64,000 nt of DNA, from contig NC_014720.1 in NCBI RefSeq assembly GCF_000166775.1, forward strand, positions 645,501 through 709,500. Reading direction: 5' to 3'. Positions 20,349-31,300 of this stretch are shown here, piece by piece. Numbering within the stretch: position 1 is the first letter of the stretch; the number at the start of each line of letters is the position of its first letter. The position numbers were made by a program, and so were the translations under genes. The stretch comes from Caldicellulosiruptor kronotskyensis 2002 (lineage in GTDB: Bacteria; Bacillota; Thermoanaerobacteria; Caldicellulosiruptorales; Caldicellulosiruptoraceae). A model generated the notes under the pieces. It was not told the origin of the DNA. It saw nothing but the letters and a program-made list of their open reading frames with translations, and did no database searches.

Positions 20349-20368
20349 TTTTAGATTTTCTCCTTTCT

Positions 20369-22564
<2,196 letters not shown>

Positions 22565-22633
22565 TAACAATAATTCATTGTGCTTAAAATTTTATTAAAT
22601 CCACAACAAACAAAATAAAAACAAAAGAACAGA

Positions 22634-22662
22634 TTGACTTTATCAAAAAGAAGTGATATAAT
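22634..22662 (+). promoter_or_regulatory. Strong promoter for the four-gene redox operon
   Basis: TTGACT (22634-22639), 17 bases, TATAAT (22657-22662). Close to consensus; transcription would start near 22669. Confidence 0.8.
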
Positions 22663-22697
22663 CGTATTAAACACAAATAAATTTATATCCAAAATAA

Positions 22698-22725
22698 AAG
22701 GAGTGGTTTTTCCACTCCTTACTTT
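22698..22725 (+). terminator. Hairpin in the leader of the redox operon, possible attenuator
   Basis: AAGGAGTGG (22698-22706) pairs with CCACTCCTT (22712-22720) over a T-rich loop. It lies between the promoter and the ATG at 22759. The T run after it is poor (ACTTTATT), so it may be a weak terminator/attenuator or an mRNA stabiliser. Confidence 0.45.
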
Positions 22726-22758
22726 ATTAAAGTCAAGTAGAGGAGGTACTTTACAAAA

Positions 22759-23904
22759 ATGCCAAACCTATCAACGACGTATGCAAAACTTAATTTAAGA
22801 ACACCTGTAATTGTTGCATCTGCTGGCATTACTGGAACTGTGGAGAGGCTTCAAAGATGCGAAGAAAACGGTGCTGGGGCTGTTGTGACAAAAAGTCTTT
22901 TTCAAAAGGAAATATGCAGAATTGCACCCACTCCACGGTTTAAAATAGTCAAGCATGAAAACACGTTTACGCTTTACTCATATGAACAGGCAAGCGAATT
23001 TAACCCTCAAGAGTATGCTGAATTTATATTCAAAGCAAAACAAAAGCTAAGCATTCCAGTTATTGCGAGTATAAACTGCTACACAGATGATGCATGGCTT
23101 GAGTATAGCAAGCTTATGGAGCAGGCAGGGGCTGATGCGATAGAGCTAAACCTTTCATGTCCTCACGGTGTGCATATAATGTCTGGTATGGATGTAATTG
23201 AAGAGATGGTCCACACAACAAAACTTGTCAAAAGCAATGTCAAAATACCCGTAATACCAAAAATGACTCCTCAATCTACAAATCCGGGATTTGATGCCTT
23301 AAGACTCGACAGTGCAGGTGCAGATGGACTTGTCATGTTTAATAGATTTACAGGGCTTGACATTGACATAGAAAAAGAAGCTCCCATTTTGCACGGTGGT
23401 TATGCAGGGCATGGTGGTCCGTGGGCAATTATGTATGGTTTGAGGTGGATAAGCGCTGTATCGCCAAAAGTAAAATGTAGTATCAGTGCGAGCGGCGGTG
23501 CCATGAATGGTGAAGATGTTGTCAAATACATATTGGCAGGTGCGTCGACTGTTCAAGTTTGCACAACTGTTATTTTGAATGGCTATGGGGTTATAAAAAA
23601 GATAAACAAGTATTTAGAAGAGTACATGGAGAGAAAAGGTTACAACACAATTGATGATTTTAAAGGAAAGGTGTGCAGTAGAATTCTTGACATGGATTCT
23701 GTTGACAGAACACACTGGGCTGTTGCAAGGATTGACAAAGAAAAATGCACATCTTGTGGCAAGTGCTTCACAGTTTGCATATATGATGCAATTGAAAAGG
23801 ATGATGGAAAGTTTAAAGTAAATCAAAACTGCGATGGCTGCGGACTTTGTGCAGAACTGTGCCCAACCAAGGCAATTTCAATGGTAAGGAGAGGAGAAGA
23901 ATAA
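22759..23904 (+). CDS. Dihydroorotate-dehydrogenase-like (PreA-like) Fe-S flavoprotein
   Basis: A 381-residue protein with an FMN-barrel of the dihydroorotate/dihydropyrimidine dehydrogenase superfamily (residues 1-310). Seen are TPVIVASAGITGTVERL at the start and the substrate-side ELNLSCPHG near residue 133, where PreA-type enzymes carry their active-site Cys. Residues 325-375 hold two ferredoxin motifs, CTSCGKCFTVC and CDGCGLCAELC, for two [4Fe-4S] clusters. It should pass electrons between FMN and another protein, probably the flavoprotein encoded 3 bases downstream. Pyrimidine genes are absent nearby, and the dehydrogenase and Gfo genes that follow suggest a sugar-derived or other ring substrate. 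Start ATG with GAGGAGG. Confidence 0.8.
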   Translation: MPNLSTTYAKLNLRTPVIVASAGITGTVERLQRCEENGAGAVVTKSLFQKEICRIAPTPRFKIVKHENTFTLYSYEQASEFNPQEYAEFIFKAKQKLSIPVIASINCYTDDAWLEYSKLMEQAGADAIELNLSCPHGVHIMSGMDVIEEMVHTTKLVKSNVKIPVIPKMTPQSTNPGFDALRLDSAGADGLVMFNRFTGLDIDIEKEAPILHGGYAGHGGPWAIMYGLRWISAVSPKVKCSISASGGAMNGEDVVKYILAGASTVQVCTTVILNGYGVIKKINKYLEEYMERKGYNTIDDFKGKVCSRILDMDSVDRTHWAVARIDKEKCTSCGKCFTVCIYDAIEKDDGKFKVNQNCDGCGLCAELCPTKAISMVRRGEE

Positions 23905-23907
23905 AGG

Positions 23908-25695
23908 ATGATTTACAAAACTGATATTTTAGTTGTGGGCGGCGGTGGGGCAGGTTTAAGAGCAGCTATTGCTGCATGTGAAAAAGCTTATGAAAATAAA
24001 AAAAGTGTGAAAGTGATACTTGCAGTAAAAGGAAGGTTGGGAAGCTGTGGCACAACAGCATTAGCATATTCTGATAGAATGGCATTTCACGTGACGTTAC
24101 CTACTACAGAGCCCCCTGGGGAAGATAACTGGAAATATCATGCAAAAGATATCTATGAGATTGGCGGACTTGTATCTGATTATGACTTGGCTGAGATTTT
24201 AGCAAAAAACTCAGCAGATGCTTATTTTTACTTAGATAGTCTCGGTGTTCCGTTTGTAAAAGAAAATGGCGTACCCGTTCAATTTGTGACAGACGGCTCT
24301 ATATATGCGCGTGCATGTTTTACAGGACCTGATACTGCTGTTCAAATAGAAAAGGCTTTGATTCGAAAGCTTGGTGAGATGAAGGATATTGAAGTTTTAG
24401 AAGATGTGATGATAAGTGATTTGATTGTTGTGAATAACAAAGTTTGCGGAGCAATTGGATTTAAAGAGAATCAAAATATCATAATACTTGCAAAAGCAGT
24501 TGTTTTAGCAACAGGTGGTGCAGGAAGTATTTATAAAAGCAATGTGTTTCCGCCGCGTATGACAGGTGATGGGTATGCAATGGCACTTCGTGCAGGAGCA
24601 CAGCTTGTAAACATGGAGTTTATCCAGATAGGTCTTTCATCTCCCAAAACAAAACTTGCATGTTCGGGAAGTATAATGAGATGTGTTCCCAGGTTTGTAA
24701 ATGAAAAAGGAGAAGAATTTTTGTTAAATTATCCTATCACATACAATGATGTATTTGAAAAAGGTGCAACTTGGCCGATAAGCTATGAGCATAAGACATG
24801 CCTAATAGACATTGCAGTATTCAGAGAAATTGCACGTGGTGGAAAGGTGTTTTTGGACTTTACTCAAAATCCCAAAGGATTTGAGTTTGAACATTTAAGA
24901 GAGGATTTAAAACAAAGGTATTATAAAGAGATTAAAAATCAGATTGGGAGCAGAAAAACTCCATATGAAAGACTCTGTGAAATAAATCCACAGACAGTTG
25001 AGTGGTTTTTGAAAAGGGGAATTGACCTTAGGAACCAAATGTTAGAAATTGCACCATCAATTCAGCATTTCCAGGGTGGTGTAAAAATTAGAGAAAAAGC
25101 AAATACAGCAATTAGTGGCTTGTATGCCTGTGGCGAATGTGCAGGCGGACAGCATGGAGCAAACAGACCAGGCGGAAATGCACTTTTGGATACTCAGGTT
25201 TTTGGGAAAATAGCAGGGGAGAGTAGCTTTGAATTTGCTTTGAATACTTCAATCGATGAAGAATCTATAGTTTGCCAAGCAAACCGCTTGTTTGAAAGCT
25301 ATAAAAGCTATGTAGCTGAAGATGGCATTGATTTAGAAAAAGCCATCTCAGAATTAAATAGTGTTATGGACTTGTATGCAAGTGTTGTACGATATCAAGC
25401 TGGACTTCAAAAAGCACTTATGAAAATTGAGGAGTTGAAAACAAGAAAAGTCAAGCCTGTTGAGTATGAATATCTTTTAGAGCTAAAAAACATGCTTCTG
25501 TGTGCAGAAGCAATGGTAAAGAGCTGTATTTTAAGAGATGAAAGCAGAGGACCGCACTTGATGTTTGAAAATTACAGCGATTTATGGCCAAAGCCAAGAG
25601 ATGAAAGATACAATGTATATCATGTATGCAGACTAAATAAAGAAACCAATCAAATTGAAGTCTTTCCAATGCAACCAGTAAAACCAAAAGCGTAG
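23908..25695 (+). CDS. Fumarate-reductase/aspartate-oxidase-like FAD protein
   Basis: A 595-residue FAD-dependent oxidoreductase of the succinate dehydrogenase/fumarate reductase flavoprotein group. The dinucleotide fold ILVVGGGGAGLRAAIAA is at residue 5, and the second FAD-contact region GLYACGECAGGQHGANRPGG is near 410, followed by a helical C-terminal domain. No signal peptide or membrane anchor is seen, so it is likely soluble. The 3-base gap after the PreA-like gene implies coupled translation and a two-subunit complex: FAD chemistry here, Fe-S/FMN electron transfer there. Substrate unknown. Related flavoproteins reduce C=C bonds or oxidise amines and hydroxy acids. Confidence 0.8.
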   Translation: MIYKTDILVVGGGGAGLRAAIAACEKAYENKKSVKVILAVKGRLGSCGTTALAYSDRMAFHVTLPTTEPPGEDNWKYHAKDIYEIGGLVSDYDLAEILAKNSADAYFYLDSLGVPFVKENGVPVQFVTDGSIYARACFTGPDTAVQIEKALIRKLGEMKDIEVLEDVMISDLIVVNNKVCGAIGFKENQNIIILAKAVVLATGGAGSIYKSNVFPPRMTGDGYAMALRAGAQLVNMEFIQIGLSSPKTKLACSGSIMRCVPRFVNEKGEEFLLNYPITYNDVFEKGATWPISYEHKTCLIDIAVFREIARGGKVFLDFTQNPKGFEFEHLREDLKQRYYKEIKNQIGSRKTPYERLCEINPQTVEWFLKRGIDLRNQMLEIAPSIQHFQGGVKIREKANTAISGLYACGECAGGQHGANRPGGNALLDTQVFGKIAGESSFEFALNTSIDEESIVCQANRLFESYKSYVAEDGIDLEKAISELNSVMDLYASVVRYQAGLQKALMKIEELKTRKVKPVEYEYLLELKNMLLCAEAMVKSCILRDESRGPHLMFENYSDLWPKPRDERYNVYHVCRLNKETNQIEVFPMQPVKPKA

Positions 25696-25708
25696 GGGGA
25701 AAACAAGA

Positions 25709-26797
25709 ATGAAAGCTTATGCAATGGTTTTAGAAGAGTTCAACAAACCTTTGAAGATGAAAGAGTTTGAATTAGTGTCTCCAACTGACGGTAAGCTTTT
25801 GGTAAAGATAGAAGCAGCAGGTGTTTGTGGTTCTGATGTGCATATGTTCAAAGGGAATGACCCGCGCACAAAACTTCCAATGATTTTAGGGCATGAAGGT
25901 GTTGGACGTGTATATGCTATTTCAGGTCAGTGGCGTGATATAAATGGCGAAAAGATTCAAGAGGGGGATTTGATAATTTGGGACAGGGGTGTTGTGTGTG
26001 GCAAGTGCTACTTTTGTGCTGTCAAAAAAGAAAGCTATCTGTGTCCGCACAGATGGACATATGGGATAAGTGTTAGCTGCGAAGAGCCCCCGTATTTGAG
26101 AGGCTGCTATTCGGAGTACATTTATCTTCACAAAGACACAAAGATTTTAAAGATAAAAGAAGGCATTGAGCCAGAAGTTCTGGTTTCTGCCTCATGTTCT
26201 GGTGCAACGTGTGCTCATGCTTTTGACATTGTTTCGCCTGATTTTGGTGACAGTGTCCTAATTCAAGGGCCAGGTCCTATAGGGCTTTATGCAATCATTT
26301 TTGCAAAACTAAAAGGGGCGCGAAATATAATTGTGATTGGTGGTACAAAAGAAAGACTTAAGATGTGCAAAGAATTTGGGGCAACGCATGTACTTGATAG
26401 AAATTCAACTACACCTCAGCAAAGACAGGAAATAATAATGGATATCACAAATGGGCGTGGAGTCGATTTGGCAATTGAAGCTGTGGGACATCCATCAGCA
26501 GTAAGTGAGGGAATAAAACTTGTTCGAAATGGTGGAAGCTATCTTTCCCTTGGTTTTGGTGACCCAAACGGCAGCGTTACACTCGATTGTTACTATGATA
26601 TTGTGAGAAAAAATTTAAGATATCAAGGGGTATGGGTCAGCGATACAAAACATTTGTATATGGCAGTAAATGTTGTGCTGCAGAACAGGGAACTTTTCAA
26701 AAAGATGATTACAAATGTTTATAAGCTAACTGATGCGACAAAAGCTCTTGAGGATATGGAAAACAAAAATACAATAAAATCTGTTCTAAAGCCTTGA
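25709..26797 (+). CDS. Zinc-dependent alcohol dehydrogenase (MDR family)
   Basis: A 362-residue medium-chain dehydrogenase. Catalytic zinc ligands are the Cys in GVCGSDVHMFKG and the His-Glu of GHEGVGRV. The structural zinc site lies in GVVCGKCYFCAVKKESYLC. The NAD(P) fold is VLIQGPGPIGLYAIIFAK near residue 190. It follows the flavoprotein by 13 bases and its stop overlaps an upstream codon of the Gfo gene's frame, so the four genes form one operon. Likely oxidises a polyol, sugar or sugar-acid hydroxyl. Confidence 0.88.
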   Translation: MKAYAMVLEEFNKPLKMKEFELVSPTDGKLLVKIEAAGVCGSDVHMFKGNDPRTKLPMILGHEGVGRVYAISGQWRDINGEKIQEGDLIIWDRGVVCGKCYFCAVKKESYLCPHRWTYGISVSCEEPPYLRGCYSEYIYLHKDTKILKIKEGIEPEVLVSASCSGATCAHAFDIVSPDFGDSVLIQGPGPIGLYAIIFAKLKGARNIIVIGGTKERLKMCKEFGATHVLDRNSTTPQQRQEIIMDITNGRGVDLAIEAVGHPSAVSEGIKLVRNGGSYLSLGFGDPNGSVTLDCYYDIVRKNLRYQGVWVSDTKHLYMAVNVVLQNRELFKKMITNVYKLTDATKALEDMENKNTIKSVLKP

Positions 26798-26823
26798 TTA
26801 TAAATCAAAAGGGGTGGACAGTC

Positions 26824-28035
26824 TTGAATATTGCAAAGATTGGTCTTATTGGAATTAGTGGCTTTGGGAGTATACACTTGCGGTCAATAGAACAGCTCCA
26901 AAGAAAGATGGTTGACTTGAGAGCAATTGTTGCAACAAGCTACGAAAAAAATAAAGAAGTGATAGATAGATTGACTTCTCAAGGTGTTAAGTATTATCAG
27001 GATTATAGATTAATGCTTGAAAATCATAAAGACTTAGATTTTGTTGCCATCTCAACGCCCATTCATTTACATGCTCCAATGGCAATTGATGCAATGGAAA
27101 GAGGTTTTAATGTCCTGCTTGAAAAGCCGCCTGCTGTGACAATTCAAGATATTGACACTATAATTGAGACTAAAAAGAGGACAGGAAAAATATGTGGAGT
27201 AAACTTTCAGAATACGTCAGGTAAAGCATTTAGAAAACTTCTTGAGTATATAAAAGAAGGCCGGCTTGGCAGGATAAAATCAATTATTGGTGTTGGACGT
27301 TGGAAAAGGGATGAAAGCTATTATCAAAGAAATGCGTGGGCTGGGAAGCTAATTGTTGATGGCAACTATGTCTTGGATGGAACAATAAACAATCCTCTTG
27401 CACATCTTTTGAACAATGAATTGATTATTGCTGAGACCTCAGAAGAAAATGGAGGTGTACCTCAGAAAGTTACTGCAGAACTTTATCACGGTCATAAAAT
27501 TGAAGGGGAAGATACAGCGTGTGTAAGAATTATAACAAAAACGGGAATCGAGGTTTATTTTTATTCAACACTATGCAACAGAGAAGAAGAGCCACCCTAC
27601 ATCATGATAGAAGCTGAAAAAGCAAAGGCCTATTGGACATTTGCAAATAGGTTTAAAATAGAATACATTGATGGCTCTACAGAAGAATTTGATGGTGGGC
27701 ATGAAGATTTGTTTGTAAATATGTACATTAATATGGTAGAGCATCTATTTGAAGGCAAACAACTTTACTGTCCTCTGGAAGTAACTCGCAATTTTGTTTT
27801 GGCATCCAACGGGGCTTTTGAATCATCGGGGTGTGTTTATGGTATTCCAGATGAATATTTAGAGATTAGCAATGAAAATGGTAAGATATATACCTATATC
27901 AAAAATATAAAAGAAATCATAGATGAGGCAGCTATAAGTAAAAAACTATTTTCTGAAATAGGAGTACTGTGGGCAAAACAAACAGAAGAGTTTGATTTGG
28001 TTGATTACTGTTGTTTTAGTATGTTTAAAAGGTAA
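26824..28035 (+). CDS. Gfo/Idh/MocA-family oxidoreductase
   Basis: A 403-residue NAD(P)-dependent sugar oxidoreductase. The N-terminal Rossmann fold reads KIGLIGISGFGSIHLRSI; the family's EKPP motif (LLEKPPAVT) is near residue 100, where the Lys is catalytic. I choose TTG 26824 as start, six bases after AAGGGGTGG; the frame continues upstream to 26794, but that part overlaps the previous stop. It closes the redox operon and a terminator follows. Members oxidise sugars at C1, C3 or other hydroxyls; substrate unknown. Confidence 0.85.
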   Translation: MNIAKIGLIGISGFGSIHLRSIEQLQRKMVDLRAIVATSYEKNKEVIDRLTSQGVKYYQDYRLMLENHKDLDFVAISTPIHLHAPMAIDAMERGFNVLLEKPPAVTIQDIDTIIETKKRTGKICGVNFQNTSGKAFRKLLEYIKEGRLGRIKSIIGVGRWKRDESYYQRNAWAGKLIVDGNYVLDGTINNPLAHLLNNELIIAETSEENGGVPQKVTAELYHGHKIEGEDTACVRIITKTGIEVYFYSTLCNREEEPPYIMIEAEKAKAYWTFANRFKIEYIDGSTEEFDGGHEDLFVNMYINMVEHLFEGKQLYCPLEVTRNFVLASNGAFESSGCVYGIPDEYLEISNENGKIYTYIKNIKEIIDEAAISKKLFSEIGVLWAKQTEEFDLVDYCCFSMFKR

Positions 28036-28083
28036 AATCTAATATTTTTAAACTGAATAGGCTTAATTTATTTTAAAAAGTAC

Positions 28084-28123
28084 AGAGCTATCTTGAGTTT
28101 TATTTTGATAGCTCTTTTATTTT
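28084..28123 (+). terminator. Intrinsic terminator after the redox operon
   Basis: AGAGCTATC (28084-28092) pairs with GATAGCTCT (28107-28115), followed by TTTATTTTTT. Confidence 0.85.
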
Positions 28124-28139
28124 TTAGTGTAATAAAATA

Positions 28140-28168
28140 TTGACAAAATAAAATAGCAGATATAAAAT
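28140..28168 (+). promoter_or_regulatory. Promoter for the SLH-anchored PL11 lyase
   Basis: TTGACA (28140-28145), 17 bases, TAAAAT (28163-28168). The leader to the GTG at 28315 is about 140 bases. Confidence 0.75.
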
Positions 28169-28314
28169 AAACATAGAAATAAAATCAATTAATCATGCAT
28201 AAACAAAAAACTATACTTAGAATACTTTATTTGCTCAAAACATACACAGGTAATAATTGTTTTAAACAAAATATCCTAAAAATAATAAATCAAAATAAAA
28301 AGGAGGGAATTTGG

Positions 28315-31300
28315 GTGAGAAAGATATATGCTTTTGTTGTTTTAATTTCGTTTTTGCTTTTTAACATCTTTGGAAATGGATTTGTTGCAAAGGGAAACAA
28401 TATTTTTGACCCTTCGAACTACGTTTTATTTGACGGAACTAACTTTGAAGATGGTTCAACTTGGGGATTTACTCCAGGTGGAGGAGCAAGTGCAACAGTT
28501 GTTACTGATGTTTATGGTAACAAGTATTTAGAAGCAAAAGGTTCTGGTTCAGGTACACGTTCTATTGTTAAGACGTTTTCAACTTCAACTACTAAAGACA
28601 AAGTTTTGATTTTATTTGATTGGCAGCCTATGGATGTATCAACTGCAGCAAATAATAGTGAAGTTTTGATCAGTGACGAAAATAACAATCCGCTTTTCAG
28701 ATTAGTTAAAAAAGGTGGAACAAATGGTGCTATAGGTTATAGTGTTGGAACAACAGGGTTAGACCTTTCTAAGGTTACTTACATTAATACTATAGATACA
28801 TCTCAAAAATGGTTAACTGTTCGTATTTTATTTGATTTTGTTGCTGAAACAGTTTCCTTCGAAATTTTCAACAAAGATGACCCATCAAAATATTTTTCAG
28901 CTTATGGCCTTGACTTAAAGAATATTGTGTATTTAAACAAGATTAAAAAAATATCTATTATTGGCAACAGAGCAAGCGGTAATACTTTGAACTTTACAAC
29001 AAATGTGGATAACGTTTATATTTATACTTCTACAACCGATGCACCTATACAAGGTTCAAAAAACATAGTAGAAATAGTAAGTAGCTATACTTACAATTAT
29101 GATTTTCCTTTGGGCACATCTATAAACGATATTATTTCTTTTTTTCCTACAGCATTAAATGTGAAATTGGAGAATAATGTTATTGTTAACAATGTTCCAG
29201 TTAGCTGGAGCTGTTACAATTATAATCCCGGCCAAGAAGGCAATTATTTGTTTGTTGGTAATCTTATTATAGATGGAATAACGGGAGTAAAGAACGATTA
29301 CAACATAACAGCTCAAATAAATGTAAGACTATTAAATCTTTCATTTGTACCACCTCAAATTCCAGGTTATGAAATTGTTTATGCTACAGATTTTGGTGAT
29401 ACAATTACAGTTGTACCAAAATATTGGGGGTTTACTACACAGAATGCTACTCTTAATATCAATACTTATGATATAAAAGGAAATTCAACTCCTAAACTTG
29501 AATTTACTCAGGTGAACCAAACAGGTGGAAGGGTTGCGACAAAGACTTTTGGAGAAACTATAAAAGGTGACGCAATACTTGTAAAAATGAATTGGTATCC
29601 TGGACTTTTAAACGACAAAGGATCAAATCCATATGAAAATGGCGGTGAGTTAAGACTTATAGATTCTTCTGGTAATGTTTTCTGGAAATTAAACAATACA
29701 AGAAATTCCCCTTTACAGCTTATATTAGGTAACTCAGTTGTATTCAACACTTATTTTACTGAGCCTGAAAAGTGGTATGATATTGAGATTAATTGTGATG
29801 TTCTGAATAAAGTAATTTCAACTAAAATTACTGATACAGAAACATCAACAGTGATAGAATTTACTTATTCTTCAGATAATGTTGCTTTTGATGGAACACT
29901 CAAATCAATAAGCCTTGTTGGAATAAGAACATCAGGAAATAATATAACTTGGACTACTTACTTAGATAATGTATGGATTTATAACAAACCTATTCCACCA
30001 AACAGAATAATTAATGTAGATAAGTTGCCTTATAAGACTATATATGTGAATACTGCGCAGGATATATCTCAAATAGGCCTCCCAACAAGAGTCACAGTAA
30101 CTCTTGCAAATGGTACGAAAAAGGAAGTTGAGATTGCAAAATGGGAGATATTATCAGGTCAATGGTCAGCAGATAAGCCTGGAATTTATACTTTCAAAGG
30201 GGTTTTAAAAGAAGATAGTTCAGTTGACAATACTTATGGGAAATATGCAATTTGTTATGTATATAACAGATTACAACCATCAAAGGCTGTAAGACAAATG
30301 GAGTGGCTCAACAGAGGATTGATAGCTTTAAAGGCTGAAAATGGAATATTTATAAACTGGAGATTGTTAGCTGATGAGTATAAAAAGGACGTAAAATTCA
30401 ATATATATAGGAATGGACAGAAACTAAATACAGCTCCTCTTTCTGTAACAAACTATTTGGATGTGAACGGAAATCCAGGCGATGAATATAAAGTAGAGAC
30501 ACTGGTAAATGGCATAAAGATTGAAGAGACAAAAGTAAAAGCGCTTGACAAGGATTATATTTCAATACCTCTTCAAAAACCTGAAGACGGAGTAAATGAA
30601 GCAGGAGAAACTTACACATATGAAGCAAATGATTGTAGCGTTGGTGATTTGGATGGGGATGGAGAATATGAAATAATTGTTAAATGGTTACCGTCTAATG
30701 CAATTGACAGTTCACAAACAGGTTTGACTGGTCCAACAATATTTGATGCATATAAGCTTGATGGCACATTGCTCTGGAGAATTAATATGGGTCTTAATCT
30801 TACTTCAGGTGCGCATTATAATCAGTTCTTGGTGTATGACTTTGATGGAGATGGAAAATCTGAGTTTGTTGTTAAGACAGCCGATGGAACAACAGTTTAT
30901 GGTGCAACATATGGTAGGGTTGATTATAATAAAGTGATAAGTGTAATTGGAGATCCAGCTAAAAATGGTGCATACAGATATGGGCCAAATGGACCATTTC
31001 CTGGTAAAGTATGGGGAGGGCCAGAATACATTTCAATCTTTGATGGTGAAACAGGGGCAGTTTTGGATAGCATAGAATATAGATATTCAATTGAAAAGAC
31101 TGGTGTTGCGTCTTGGGGTGACACATGGTTCAATAGATCCGACAGATTTTTGGCAGCAGTTGCATATCTTAATGGTACAACACCTTCAATAGTTTTCGGA
31201 AGAGGTTATTATGCGAGAACTACATTTGTTGCATATGATTTTGTTAATGGCAAGCTTCAAGAAAGATGGCATTTTGATACACAGGAAATTGGCGGCAAAG

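Noticed and set aside
28195-28314. A 40-codon longer start for the PL11-SLH lyase
   Set aside because: No ribosome site at 28195, the region is the leader behind the promoter, and the signal peptide begins at GTG 28315.
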